Assembly: GCA_947599925.1 (NCBI GenBank)
Contig: CANQFT010000004.1
Coordinates: 1-59,348 of the forward strand
DNA: 59,348 bases
From: an uncultured Oscillospiraceae bacterium
GTDB lineage: Bacteria; Bacillota; Clostridia; Oscillospirales; Oscillospiraceae
Direction of reading: 5' to 3'
The position numbers and the translations under genes are program-made. The notes beneath the pieces were generated by a model. The model was given only the letters and a program-made list of their open reading frames with translations, was not told where the DNA came from and ran no database searches. Numbering within the stretch: position 1 is the first letter of the stretch; each line of letters opens with the position of its first letter. Positions 40,007 to 48,770 of the stretch are shown one piece after another.

Positions 40007-41419
40007 ATGCGGAAAACAAAGATCATCTGCACCATCGGCCCGGCCTGCGACACCGAAGAGACCCTGGAGAAGATGTGCCTGGCGGGGATGAACGTGGCCC
40101 GCCTCAACTTCTCCCACGGCACCCACGAAGAACAGCGCAAGAAGATAGAGCTGGTGAAAAAGGTCCGCCAGAAGCTGGGTCTGCCCATCGCCATCCTGCT
40201 GGACACCAAGGGCCCGGAATACCGCATCCGCACCTTTGAAAACGGCTCCATCACCCTCCGGGAAGGGGACCCCTTCACCTTCACCACCCAGCAGATCGTG
40301 GGCAACCAGGGCTGGGTCAGCGTCAGCTATCCCGGCCTTGTGCGGGACCTGTCGGTGGGGGACAAGATCCTGCTCAACAACGGCCTTGTGGTCTTTGAGG
40401 TCAACGAGCTCACCGACGACGAGGCCCGGTGTACCGTGCTGGTGGGCGGCGAGCTCTCCAACAACAAGTCCATGTCCTTCCCCAACAAGGTCTTGAACCA
40501 GGTGTACTTAAGCGAACAGGACAAGGCCGATCTGCTGTTGGGCGTGGAAAACGACATCGACTACGTGGCCTGTTCCTTCGTCTCCCGCGCCCAGGACATT
40601 CTGGACGTGAAGGACTTTCTGGCCCAGCACACCGACCAGCGCATCGGCATCATCGCCAAGATCGAGAACCAGTCCGGCATCGACAACATCGAGGAGATCT
40701 GCGATGTGTGCGACGGGGTGATGGTCGCCCGCGGCGACCTGGGCGTGGAGGTCCCCTTTGAGCGTCTGCCCGCCATCCAGAAGGACCTGATCTCCGCCTG
40801 CCGCATCAGGGGCAAGCTGTCCATCACCGCCACGGAGATGCTGGAGTCCATGATCCACTCCATCCGCCCCACCAGAGCGGAGATCTCCGACGTGGCCAAC
40901 GCCGTCTACGACGGCACCGGCGCCGTCATGCTCTCCGGCGAGACCGCCGCGGGCCAGCACCCGGTGGAGGCGGTTTCTACCATGGCGAAGATCGTGGAGG
41001 AGACCGAAAAGGGCATCAACTACGACAAGCGCTTCTGGGCCGCCGAGTTCCCCTTTGAAAACTCCGTGGACGCCATCTCCCACGCCACCTGCACCATGGC
41101 CATCAACATCCGGGCCAAGGCCATCGTGGCCTGTTCCCTGTCCGGCATGACGGTGCGAATGATCTCCCGCTTCCGTCCGCCCATGGACATCCTGGGCCTG
41201 ACCACCAACGAGCGGGCCTGGCGGCAGCTGGCCCTCAACTGGGGCGTACAGCCCGCCATGTGCGAGGAGGTGCCCAGCACCGACATCCTCTTCTACACCG
41301 CCAAGAAGATCGTCCGGGACCTGATGCGCCTCCAGCCCGGCGACGAGGTCATCATCACCGGCGGCATCACCAACGGTCTCTCAGGCACCACCAACCTCAT
41401 CAAAGTGGAAACCATCTGA
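40007..41419 (+). CDS. pyk: Pyruvate kinase
   Basis: A 470-residue glycolytic enzyme converting phosphoenolpyruvate and ADP to pyruvate and ATP. IICTIGPACDTEETLEKM, MNVARLNFSHGTHEE, IGIIAKIENQSGIDNI (catalytic Lys in AKIE), VMVARGDLGVEVP and MLSGETAAGQHPVEAV are clear family motifs. It lacks the extra C-terminal PEP-utiliser domain of Bacillus enzymes. Two local differences: the usual DTKGPEIRTG loop reads DTKGPEYRIRTFENG, and the catalytic-helix segment reads ITATEMLESMIHSIRPTRAE. Both seem to be lineage variants, not damage. Monocistronic with its own promoter. Confidence 0.95.
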   Translation: MRKTKIICTIGPACDTEETLEKMCLAGMNVARLNFSHGTHEEQRKKIELVKKVRQKLGLPIAILLDTKGPEYRIRTFENGSITLREGDPFTFTTQQIVGNQGWVSVSYPGLVRDLSVGDKILLNNGLVVFEVNELTDDEARCTVLVGGELSNNKSMSFPNKVLNQVYLSEQDKADLLLGVENDIDYVACSFVSRAQDILDVKDFLAQHTDQRIGIIAKIENQSGIDNIEEICDVCDGVMVARGDLGVEVPFERLPAIQKDLISACRIRGKLSITATEMLESMIHSIRPTRAEISDVANAVYDGTGAVMLSGETAAGQHPVEAVSTMAKIVEETEKGINYDKRFWAAEFPFENSVDAISHATCTMAINIRAKAIVACSLSGMTVRMISRFRPPMDILGLTTNERAWRQLALNWGVQPAMCEEVPSTDILFYTAKKIVRDLMRLQPGDEVIITGGITNGLSGTTNLIKVETI

Positions 41420-41467
41420 GGGCGAGCGCGCGGGGCGGAACGCTCTCCGCAGGCGGCTGAGAGACCC

Positions 41468-41496
41468 TTGCGCTCCGCGGCCATTTCCGATACAAT
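41468..41496 (+). promoter_or_regulatory. Promoter of the [FeFe] hydrogenase gene
   Basis: TTGCGC (41468-41473), 17-base spacer, TACAAT (41491-41496); AAGGAGGGA and ATG (41525) follow. Confidence 0.65.
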
Positions 41497-41524
41497 AAAA
41501 GGGCCATATCAAGGAGGGACCCAA

Positions 41525-42976
41525 ATGAGACAATTCGAGACAAAAGTACAGGAACTCAAGCACAGCGTTCTGCGGGAGACCGCTCGCCTGGCCTGGGAGG
41601 ACAAGCTGACCACCGGCGTGCTGGATATTCCGGAGAAGATCATCCCCGGCCCGGAGCCCAGCACCCGCTGCTGCATCTACAAGGAGCGGGCCATCATCGG
41701 CTCCCGCACCAAACTGGCCATGGGCGGGGACCACTCCAACCCCAACATCGTGGAGGTCCTGAACATCGCCTGTGACGAGTGCCCGGTCACGGAGATCTCC
41801 GTGGGCCCCGCCTGCCGGGGCTGTCTTGCCACCCGCTGTGTCCACGCCTGTCCCAAGGACGCCATCACCATCGTGGACCACAAGGCCACCGTGGACCACA
41901 GCAAGTGCATCGTCTGCGGCCGGTGTGTGGAGGCCTGTCCCTACGGCGCCATCGAAAAGCACCAGCGCCCCTGCGAGAGAGGCTGTCCCGCCCAGGCCAT
42001 CTCCATGGGCGACGACAAGAAAGCCTCCATCGACTTTGGCAAGTGCATCACCTGCGGCATCTGTACATACCAGTGCCCCTTTGGCGCCATCATGGATAAG
42101 TCCAACATCCTCAAGGTCATCGATATGCTCAAAGCGGGCAAGAAGTGGGGCTTTGTGAACTACGCCGTTCTGGCCCCCGCCGTGGCCGGACAGTTCGCCC
42201 CCGCCCAGCTGGGGCAGGTGGTGGCCGGGCTGAAACTGCTGGGCTTCGACAAGGTGTCCGAGGTGGCCTACGGCGCGGACCTGGTGGCCGCCACCGAGAG
42301 CGAGGAGTTGGTGGAAAAGGGGATGCTGGCCTCCTCCTGCTGTCCCGCCTTTGTCAGTTATGTGGAAAAGAACTTCCCCGACCTGGCCGAGACCCTGGTG
42401 AGCAAGACGCCCTCTCCCATGGTCATGCTGGGCCGCCACATCAAGGAGACCGAGCCGGAGGCCAAGGTGGTCTTTGTGGGCCCCTGCGTGGCGAAAAAGC
42501 GGGAGTTCAAGCTGGGCAAGACCATGGCCGCCATCGACTGCGTGATCACCTTCGAGGAGCTCTCCGCCCTCTTTGACGCCCGGGACATCGACATCGAGAG
42601 CCTTCCCTGCGAGGAGCTGGAGGACGCCAGCGGCTATGGCCGGGGCTTCGCCGCCAGCGGTGGCGTGGCCGGCGCGGTGATCCAGGCGTTGAAGGAAAAG
42701 GGCTCGGACTTCGAGGTCAAGGCGGTGAAGTGCAGCGGCATCGCCGAGTGCAAGGCGGCGCTGTTGAAGGCCAAGGCCGGCGTGCTGGACGCCAACTTCA
42801 TCGAGGGCATGGCCTGCGTGGGCGGCTGTATCCAGGGCCCGTCCAACCTCATCCGCGCCCCAAAGAACAAGCAGGAGTTGGACAAGCACATCAAAGAGGC
42901 GGCCAAAAAGGAGGTCCACGACGAACCTCCCAAGCCCGCCAAGGAGCAAAAGACCCCCGCCAAGTCGAGGAAGTAA
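41525..42976 (+). CDS. Monomeric [FeFe] hydrogenase-like protein (group B type)
   Basis: A 483-residue iron-sulfur enzyme. The N-terminal half contains ferredoxin-type Cys clusters (CDECPVTE, CRGCLATRCVHACPKDAI, CIVCGRCVEACPYGAI, CERGCP, CITCGICTYQCPFGAI). The C-terminal half has the H-cluster motifs: SSCCPAFV (about 270), VGPCVAKKREF (about 319) and EGMACVGGCIQG (about 427). The second motif has Gly where classic enzymes have Met (MPC), and the first ends in Phe where Trp is usual, as in group B enzymes. Likely role: hydrogen production or electron balance in fermentation. The tail is Lys/Pro-rich. ATG at 41525 with AAGGAGGGA; upstream in-frame codons overlap the promoter. Confidence 0.88.
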   Translation: MRQFETKVQELKHSVLRETARLAWEDKLTTGVLDIPEKIIPGPEPSTRCCIYKERAIIGSRTKLAMGGDHSNPNIVEVLNIACDECPVTEISVGPACRGCLATRCVHACPKDAITIVDHKATVDHSKCIVCGRCVEACPYGAIEKHQRPCERGCPAQAISMGDDKKASIDFGKCITCGICTYQCPFGAIMDKSNILKVIDMLKAGKKWGFVNYAVLAPAVAGQFAPAQLGQVVAGLKLLGFDKVSEVAYGADLVAATESEELVEKGMLASSCCPAFVSYVEKNFPDLAETLVSKTPSPMVMLGRHIKETEPEAKVVFVGPCVAKKREFKLGKTMAAIDCVITFEELSALFDARDIDIESLPCEELEDASGYGRGFAASGGVAGAVIQALKEKGSDFEVKAVKCSGIAECKAALLKAKAGVLDANFIEGMACVGGCIQGPSNLIRAPKNKQELDKHIKEAAKKEVHDEPPKPAKEQKTPAKSRK

Positions 42977-43111
42977 ACCCCCGTAGGGGACGGGCCCTCA
43001 CCGGCGCGGGACAGCGTTCCGCCTTTCCCGGAGGGGTTTATGCCGTCCTTCGTTTTGATACGCAAGGGCGCTTCTTCCAAGACAGACTGAGGGGAAAAGA
43101 GGGACTTATCA

Positions 43112-44365
43112 GTGAAGTGGAGAAAGACCATCTGCTGGTTTTTGGCGCTGATCCTGATCCTCACCGCCTGCGGGGCCGCCTCCGCGCCCCAGGAGCGGGG
43201 GACTGAGAGCGCCGGGCTCCAGAGCCTGGCCCTGGAGCCGGGAGAGCGCACGGCCCAGGTAGGGCTCACGGCGGACGGGCCGGGGGCGCTGTTGGTGGCC
43301 GTCTACGATACCGAGGGGCGCATGGTGTCCCTGGGCGGACGCCGGGTGACGGCGGGGGAGACCTCCGTATCCGTCCAGCTCTTGGGCGCGGACACTCCCC
43401 AGCAATTCCGGGCCAAGGCATACTTGCTGGCCGCCGACGCGACCCCTCTCTGCGCCAGCTACCTCTTGGACCACACGGCCCCGGAGCCGGAGACGCCGGG
43501 GAATAAGACCCTGGTGGCCTGTTTCTCCTACACCGGCCACACCAAGGCCGTGGCCGGCGAGATCGCCGAGGCCGTTGGCGGAGACCTTTTTGAGATCATA
43601 CCGGCGGAGCCGTACCCGGAGGACACCAACAACTACTACGACCCCAGCACCCGCGCCTACCAGGAACAGCAAGACCCCGCCGCAAGGCCGGCGCTGGCGC
43701 CGGGCCACGGGGTGGAGAACTGGGAGGACTACGACGTGGTCTTTCTGGGCTATCCCATCTGGTACGGCGCCCCGCCCAAGATCGTCTATACCTTCCTGGA
43801 ACAGTACGACTTTGCCGGCAAGACGGTGGTGGCCTTCAGCACCTCCGCCTCCAGCGGCCACAGCGACAGCGCCCTCAGACCGCTGGCCCCGGAGGCCACC
43901 TGGCTTCCCGGCCACCGCTTCGACATCGGCGCCGACCAGGCCGCCGTGAACGCCTGGCTGGACACTTTGGAACTTCCCACGCAGGAGGAAACCGCTATGA
44001 ACAAGCTCACGCTCTCCTTCAACGGCCACACCTATCCCGCCACCTTGGAGGACACGCCCGCGGCGAAGGAGTTTGCCCAGCTGTTGCAGAGCAAGGGCGG
44101 GGCGATGACCCTCCATCTGGACGAATATGGCGGCTGGGAGAAGGTGGGCCCTCTGGGTCAGGCCCTCACCAACCGCCAGGACGCGCAGACCACCACCCAG
44201 GCCGGGGACTTTGTCCTCTACTCAGGCGACCAGATCGTCCTCTTTTACGGCTCCAACTCCTGGAGCTACACCCGCCTGGGCCGTCTGGACGACCCCAGCG
44301 GCCTGGCCGACGCCCTGGGGAGGGGAGAGGTAGACGTCACCTTCCAGCTCACCGGCGCAAGGTAA
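43112..44365 (+). CDS. Lipoprotein with flavodoxin and cyclophilin-like domains
   Basis: A 417-residue surface lipoprotein: signal peptide with lipobox LILTACG (Cys20), an immunoglobulin-like region to about 125, a flavodoxin-type domain (LVACFSYTGHTKAVAGEIAE, EIIPAEPYPEDTNNYYDPST, VFLGYPIWYGAPPKIVYTFL) and a cyclophilin-like domain (KLTLSFNGHTYPATL, then TTQAGDFVLYSGDQIVLFYG). The two enzymatic folds are often separate neighbouring genes in Clostridia; here they are fused behind a membrane anchor. An extracellular flavin redox role is inferred. Start GTG at 43112. The gap 42977-43111 shows no clear promoter, so it may be co-transcribed with the hydrogenase. Confidence 0.85.
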   Translation: MKWRKTICWFLALILILTACGAASAPQERGTESAGLQSLALEPGERTAQVGLTADGPGALLVAVYDTEGRMVSLGGRRVTAGETSVSVQLLGADTPQQFRAKAYLLAADATPLCASYLLDHTAPEPETPGNKTLVACFSYTGHTKAVAGEIAEAVGGDLFEIIPAEPYPEDTNNYYDPSTRAYQEQQDPAARPALAPGHGVENWEDYDVVFLGYPIWYGAPPKIVYTFLEQYDFAGKTVVAFSTSASSGHSDSALRPLAPEATWLPGHRFDIGADQAAVNAWLDTLELPTQEETAMNKLTLSFNGHTYPATLEDTPAAKEFAQLLQSKGGAMTLHLDEYGGWEKVGPLGQALTNRQDAQTTTQAGDFVLYSGDQIVLFYGSNSWSYTRLGRLDDPSGLADALGRGEVDVTFQLTGAR

Positions 44366-44380
44366 AACTGTTCCAAAAAA

Positions 44381-44424
44381 GGGCTGCCCAGCAGACAGAA
44401 CGTCTGCGGGGCAGCCCTCTTTTT
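44381..44424 (+). terminator. Terminator between convergent lipoprotein and DUF815 genes
   Basis: GGGCTGCC with GGCAGCCC and inner GCAGAC/GTCTGC pairing, flanked by A-run and T-run, so it can serve both strands. Confidence 0.85.
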
Positions 44425-44496
44425 GCGCGTTGTTTTGCGGTAGGGCCGCTGAAAAGAAAAGTTGAATCAGGTGTAGGAGCGCGGCCTTGCGGCCTT

Positions 44497-45711
44497 TCAG
44501 CCCTGCTTCTGCCGCTCCAACTCGTAGGCGATGAACTGCCGGGCCACCCTGGGGGTGCGCCCAGGGTGGCGCAGTTCCCACTGTTCGGCCCGGTGGAGCA
44601 GGGCATCCCGCTCCATCTCCAGCCCGTAAACTTTGGCCAGGTCCTCCACCATCTGCCAAAACTCCGAGGGCGTCAGGGCGAAATAGGCCACACGGACGCC
44701 AAAGCGGTCGGCCAGAGAGGTCTTTTCGGCGATGGTCTCGTTGCGGTCGATCTCGTCGCCGTCCCTGTCGGAGAAGTTCTGCTTCACCAGATTGCGGCGG
44801 TTGGATGTGGCGTATACCACCACGTTGTCCGGCCGCTTTTCCAGCGAGCCCTCCAGGATGGTCTTCAACTGGGAGTAGGCCCTGTCGTCGGCGTCAAAGG
44901 CCAGGTCGTCGATGAAGAGGATGAACCGGTGCGCCCGGTGGTCCAGGAGGCGGACCAGTTGGGGAATGTCCCGCAACTGGCTCTTTTCCACCTCCACGAT
45001 GCGGAGTTTTTCCAGCCCCGGCTGGGTCAAAAGGCTCTTCACCGTGGCCGACTTGCCCGTGCCCGACTCGCCGTAGAGCAACACATGGTTGACCCAGCCG
45101 CCGTTCATCAGGGCCAGGGCGTTGTCCCGCACCTGCTGGCGCTGCTGGGCGTAGCCCCACAGTTCCCAGGGCTGGGGACTGTCCGGCTGGGCGATGCCCA
45201 GCAGCCGCCCCTCCGACCAGCGGAAGGCCCGGTACTGGGCAAAGAGGCCGCAGCCCTGCTCCTGGTAGCTCCGTCTCAGCGCGTCGAAGTCGAAGCCCAG
45301 CCCCGCGCTCCAGCGGGGCAGATGGGCCAGCGCCGCCTGGAAATACTCCGGCAGCAGCCCCTGGAGCTGGGCCACCAGGGTGTCCGCGTCCAGTTCCGCC
45401 GCGGCCTGAAAGGCCTCCGTGTCCCGCCGCGCCACATTCTCCAGGGCCGCATCCTGTCCGCCCCGCTCCACCAGCAGACCGTAGGGGCTGTCCACGAAGC
45501 GCATGGCGTCCCACAGCCAGTCCCCAAGGCCCATGTATCCCTCGGCCTTCAGCTGGTAGAAAAAGTCGCTGTACGCCGCCAGAGCCGCCTCGCCCTGCCC
45601 GGCGTCCAGAGCGTCCAGCAGGGCGCGGAAGCGGGCCGGGACAGGCCGGTCCAGCAGGTGCCGGTACGCCGAGATCCCCAGCAGACTGGCCCGGACCTTC
45701 TGGAGCTTCAT
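44497..45711 (-). CDS. DUF815-family AAA ATPase
   Basis: A 404-residue ATPase of unknown substrate. Helical N-terminal half, then Walker A LLYGESGTGKSATVKSLL (about 212), Walker B RFILFIDDLAFDADD, sensor region VVYATSNRRNLVKQNFSDRD and TSLADRFGVRVAYFALTPSE, which follow the DUF815 (DnaA-like AAA+) family closely. ATG at 45711, two bases after the phosphoglucomutase stop, so it is the second gene of that operon. Confidence 0.9.
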   Translation of the reverse strand: MKLQKVRASLLGISAYRHLLDRPVPARFRALLDALDAGQGEAALAAYSDFFYQLKAEGYMGLGDWLWDAMRFVDSPYGLLVERGGQDAALENVARRDTEAFQAAAELDADTLVAQLQGLLPEYFQAALAHLPRWSAGLGFDFDALRRSYQEQGCGLFAQYRAFRWSEGRLLGIAQPDSPQPWELWGYAQQRQQVRDNALALMNGGWVNHVLLYGESGTGKSATVKSLLTQPGLEKLRIVEVEKSQLRDIPQLVRLLDHRAHRFILFIDDLAFDADDRAYSQLKTILEGSLEKRPDNVVVYATSNRRNLVKQNFSDRDGDEIDRNETIAEKTSLADRFGVRVAYFALTPSEFWQMVEDLAKVYGLEMERDALLHRAEQWELRHPGRTPRVARQFIAYELERQKQG

Positions 45712-45713
45712 GT

Positions 45714-47441
45714 TCAGTTTTTCAGCGCCTCGGCCCAGACCTGGATCTTGGCGATCTTGGCCTGGCAGGCGTCCACGCTCTCGCCTTGGGTGAGGATGTA
45801 GACCTTGACCTTGGGCTCGGTGCCGGAGGGCCGGACGATGACGCTGGTGCCGTCGGAGAGCTCATAGCGCAGGACGTTGGAGCCGGAGAGCTCCATCTTG
45901 CTGTCCTTGCCGCACTCCACGCAGTGGACGGAGCCGTCCTTGTAGTCCTTCTGCTCCTTCACCGCCATGCCGCCGATCTCGGTGGGCGGGGTCTGGCGCA
46001 GGTCGGCCATGAGCTTGGCCATCTTCTGCAGACCGTCCAGACCGGGCATCACCAGGTTCATGGTCTTTTCCAGATACACGCCGTACTTGTCGTAGAGTTC
46101 CATCAGCGCGTCGTAGAGGGTCATGCCCCGGTCATAGTACCACGCGGCCATCTCGGTGGCCACCAGCGAGGCGGTGACGGCGTCCTTGTCCCGGACGAAG
46201 TCGCCCAGCATATAGCCAAAGCTCTCCTCAAAGGAGAAGATGACGCTGCCCTCGCCGGTGGACTCCAACTGGTCCTTCTTCTCGGCCAGGAACTTGAAGC
46301 CGGTGAAGGTGGAGTAGCTCTTCATGCCGTTGTCCTTGGCGATCTTGTGGGCCATGTTGCTGGAGACGATGGTGGTCAGGGCCACGGCGTTGGCCGGCAG
46401 GGTGCCCATGCGCTTTTTGGCGCCGATGACGTAGTCCAGCATCAGAACGCCGGTCTGGTTGCCGCTGAGGACGATGAACTTGCCGTCCTTGCCCCGGACC
46501 ATCAGACCGATGCGGTCGGCGTCCGGGTCGGAGCCCAGAATGAAGTCCGCCCCCTCCTTGTTGGCCAGCTCCACCGCCAGGGCAAAGCCCTCCGGATTCT
46601 CCGGGTTGGGCGAGGCCACGGTGGGGAAGTCGCCGTCGATGACCATCTGCTCAGGGACGGGGATGCAGTGCTTGATGCCCAGGCGCCGCAGGGCCTCGGG
46701 GATGAGCTTGTGGCCGGTGCCGTGGAAGGGGGTGTAGACCATCTTGAAGCTGTCGGCAACCTTGGCCACCACCGCCTTGTCCGTGGCCTGTTCCATGACC
46801 TTGGCCAAGAACTTCTCGTCGGTCTCCTGGCCCATGATGGTGACCATCCCGGCCTGCACCGCGGCGTCAAAGTCCATGCGCTTGATGGAGTCGAACAGAT
46901 CCAACTCGCCCATCTTCTTGGCGATGGCGTCGGCGTGGTGGGGCGGCAGCTGGGCGCCGTCCTGCCAGTAGACCTTGTAGCCGTTGTACTCCTTGGGGTT
47001 GTGGCTGGCGGTGACGTTCACTCCGGCGATGCAGCCGTACTCCCGGATGGCGAAGGACACCTCCGGGGTGGGGCGCAGGGCGTCAAAGATGCGGCTGGGG
47101 ATGCCGTTGCCCGCCATGACCGCGCAGACCTCCTCGGCAAACTCCCGGCCATGGTTGCGGCAGTCGTGGCACACGGCCACGCCCCGCTTCACCGCCTCCG
47201 GCCCCTCGGCCAGAATGACCTCGGCGAAAGCCTGGGTGGCGTGGCGCACCACGTGGATGTTCATCTGGTGCAGACCCACGCACATGGTGCCCCGCAGACC
47301 GGCGGTGCCGAAGTCCAGGGGCGCGAAGAAGCGGGACTCGATCTCCTTCTCGTCGTTGGCGATGGACTGGAGCTCGGCCTTCTCCTCGGCGGACAGGGCA
47401 GGGGAGTTGAGCCATTTTTCGTAAGTATCACGATAGGACAT
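45714..47441 (-). CDS. pgcA: Phosphoglucomutase/phosphomannomutase
   Basis: A 575-residue alpha-D-phosphohexomutase interconverting glucose-1- and glucose-6-phosphate. FGTAGLRGTMCVG (about 45), the active-site serine loop GVNVTASHNPKEYNGYKVYW, the metal loop GSDPDADRIGLMV, the sugar-binding FSFEESFGYML and the phosphate loop VRPSGTEPKVKVYI are all present. ATG at 47441 has GGAGG nine bases upstream; an in-frame extension goes through the promoter and was rejected. Supplies precursors for cell-envelope sugars. Confidence 0.93.
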   Translation of the reverse strand: MSYRDTYEKWLNSPALSAEEKAELQSIANDEKEIESRFFAPLDFGTAGLRGTMCVGLHQMNIHVVRHATQAFAEVILAEGPEAVKRGVAVCHDCRNHGREFAEEVCAVMAGNGIPSRIFDALRPTPEVSFAIREYGCIAGVNVTASHNPKEYNGYKVYWQDGAQLPPHHADAIAKKMGELDLFDSIKRMDFDAAVQAGMVTIMGQETDEKFLAKVMEQATDKAVVAKVADSFKMVYTPFHGTGHKLIPEALRRLGIKHCIPVPEQMVIDGDFPTVASPNPENPEGFALAVELANKEGADFILGSDPDADRIGLMVRGKDGKFIVLSGNQTGVLMLDYVIGAKKRMGTLPANAVALTTIVSSNMAHKIAKDNGMKSYSTFTGFKFLAEKKDQLESTGEGSVIFSFEESFGYMLGDFVRDKDAVTASLVATEMAAWYYDRGMTLYDALMELYDKYGVYLEKTMNLVMPGLDGLQKMAKLMADLRQTPPTEIGGMAVKEQKDYKDGSVHCVECGKDSKMELSGSNVLRYELSDGTSVIVRPSGTEPKVKVYILTQGESVDACQAKIAKIQVWAEALKN

Positions 47442-47475
47442 AGCAAATGACCTCCGTTCATAATATGGTAGGGTA

Positions 47476-47504
47476 ATTCTACCATATAAACGGAGGCCAT
47501 TCAA
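47476..47504 (-). promoter_or_regulatory. Promoter of the phosphoglucomutase operon with operator-like palindrome
   Basis: Minus-strand -35 TTGAAT (47504-47499), 17-base spacer, -10 TAGAAT (47481-47476). The inverted repeat ATGGTAG...CTACCAT (about 47465-47485) covers the -10 and could be a repressor site. Confidence 0.65.
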
Positions 47505-47537
47505 GAGCCTTTTGGATATTTTTGACGAAACTGTCCT

Positions 47538-47566
47538 GGCCGGGGCCCCATCGCGGGGCCCCGGCC
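47538..47566. other. Very strong GC hairpin after the anti-sigma-like gene
   Basis: Perfect 12-base stem GGCCGGGGCCCC/GGGGCCCCGGCC around ATCGC, just after the stop of the anti-sigma-like gene (minus strand). No U-run follows, so it may block RNA decay or end transcription by another route. Confidence 0.6.
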
Positions 47567-47572
47567 GTTGGC

Positions 47573-48190
47573 TCAGGCCAGGGGCAGATACGCCTCCGGC
47601 GCGTCCACGCTGTCCAGCAGACGGGTGTAGGAAAGGATCTCCCCGTCCTCCAGATCGAAGTCGTAGTAGACGGTGTGGCCGTCCGCCTCCAGGGTGAGCC
47701 GGGTCTGGCCGTCGGCCAGATGGCCGGTGATGTCGTAGCTCTTGTCGTGGTCGTAGAGCCACACCGCGCCGTCCTCGGTCTCCACCACCTCGGTGGCGAA
47801 GTCCTCGGCCAGTTCCTGGGCGGACATGGGCCGCCGGGCGCCGTCCGGGGCGATGGCGGTGCCGCCGACAGAGCGGGTGACGCTCTGGCCGTCAGGGCCG
47901 GGGACGGTGAAGGTGTAAGCGCCCACGTCCTGGGTGCTGTGGTCCTCCACCTGGGCCTCCACCGACTGTCCGCCGAACCACATCCGCACCGTCTCCTGGA
48001 TGCCGCCCAGATCGGCGGCGTAGGCCGCTCCCATGCAGCCCACGATCAGGGCCGCCGCCAGCCCGGCGGCCAGGGCCGGGCGCATTTTGAAGTGTCTATT
48101 GGTCTTTTCCATGTTTGTCCCCTCCAGTAAAATAGGCTCGGAGGCGTGAAGCGTGGAAAACGCACGCCGATACCACTCCTTATTCGTCAT
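47573..48190 (-). CDS. Membrane-anchored anti-sigma-factor-like protein
   Basis: A 205-residue single-pass membrane protein. The cytoplasmic N-terminus (EWYRRAFSTLHASE) has the helix seen in anti-sigma factors that pair with this ECF type. One membrane helix (LAAGLAAALIVGCMGAAYAA, about 39-58) leads to a beta-rich extracellular domain (AYTFTVPGPDGQSVTRSV, GHTVYYDFDLEDGEILSY), possibly the sensor. ATG at 48190 overlaps the sigma gene stop by 11 bases. The ligand or stress it senses is unknown. Confidence 0.75.
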   Translation of the reverse strand: MTNKEWYRRAFSTLHASEPILLEGTNMEKTNRHFKMRPALAAGLAAALIVGCMGAAYAADLGGIQETVRMWFGGQSVEAQVEDHSTQDVGAYTFTVPGPDGQSVTRSVGGTAIAPDGARRPMSAQELAEDFATEVVETEDGAVWLYDHDKSYDITGHLADGQTRLTLEADGHTVYYDFDLEDGEILSYTRLLDSVDAPEAYLPLA

Positions 48191-48662
48191 CGCTCCAATC
48201 CTCCTTTAACTTGTCTTTCAACAGCTTGCGGGCCCTGGTCAGCCGGACCTTCACGTTGCCCTCGCTGAGACGCAGGATCCCCGCGATCTCCCGCACCGGG
48301 TAGTCCTCGTAGTAAAAGAGATGGATGACCACGCGGTACTTCTCCGGCAGGTCCATCACCGCCTGGAACAGAGCCTGGTCCCGGTCGGAGGTGAAGGGCA
48401 GGGTCTGGACATACTCTTCCAGCGGCACGCTCTGCCGCCGCCACCAGGAGCGGGTCACGTTCACCGCCCGGTGGATGGCCGCTCGGATGAGCCAGGCCTT
48501 GATGTGCTCCTCGCTCTCAAATTCTTTGGTCCCGGTGTGATACTGGATGAAGGTCTCCTGGACCACGTCGTCGGCGTCGGCGGCGTTTTTGCAAACGTGA
48601 AACGCCACGGCGAAGAGGTTGTCCTTGTAACGCTCCATCAGCGTCTCGGTCGCCATTCTCAT
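48180..48662 (-). CDS. ECF-family RNA polymerase sigma factor
   Basis: A 160-residue group IV sigma factor. Region 2: LMERYKDNLFAVAFHVCKNA and ADDVVQETFIQYHT; region 4: FQAVMDLPEKYRVVIHLFYY and VREIAGILRLSEGNVKVRL with basic recognition helix ARKLLKDKL. The start given is ATG at 48662; GTG at 48671 is also possible (no strong ribosome binding site). Co-transcribed with the anti-sigma-like gene. A TGTAACC-type element upstream suggests it controls its own promoter. Confidence 0.88.
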   Translation of the reverse strand: MRMATETLMERYKDNLFAVAFHVCKNAADADDVVQETFIQYHTGTKEFESEEHIKAWLIRAAIHRAVNVTRSWWRRQSVPLEEYVQTLPFTSDRDQALFQAVMDLPEKYRVVIHLFYYEDYPVREIAGILRLSEGNVKVRLTRARKLLKDKLKEDWSDDE

Positions 48663-48706
48663 GCGGTACACCTGCCAGGGTATTTTTTTGAAGGGCCCTT
48701 CACTGA

Positions 48707-48736
48707 CAATACAAGTCTCAGAGGAAAAAGGTTACA
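48707..48736 (-). promoter_or_regulatory. ECF-type promoter of the sigma gene (autoregulation)
   Basis: Minus-strand TGTAACCTTTTTC (48736-48724) is a typical ECF -35 with trailing T-run; GTATTG (48712-48707) could be the -10. It lies 45 bases before the sigma start codon and overlaps the rlmH terminator. Confidence 0.5.
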
Positions 48737-48764
48737 AAAAAAGGACCGCCGGACAGGGCGGCCC
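48736..48764 (-). terminator. Terminator of rlmH
   Basis: Minus-strand GGGCCGCC paired with GGCGGTCC (one mismatch), followed by seven T residues. Confidence 0.75.
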
Positions 48765-48770
48765 CTGGTC

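Noticed and set aside
45786-47450. A 554-codon plus-strand frame antisense to phosphoglucomutase
   Set aside because: Compositional shadow of a well-recognised enzyme gene.
47442-47762. N-terminal extension of phosphoglucomutase to 47762
   Set aside because: Would pass through the promoter, the strong GC hairpin and the end of the anti-sigma-like gene; ATG at 47441 has a good ribosome binding site.
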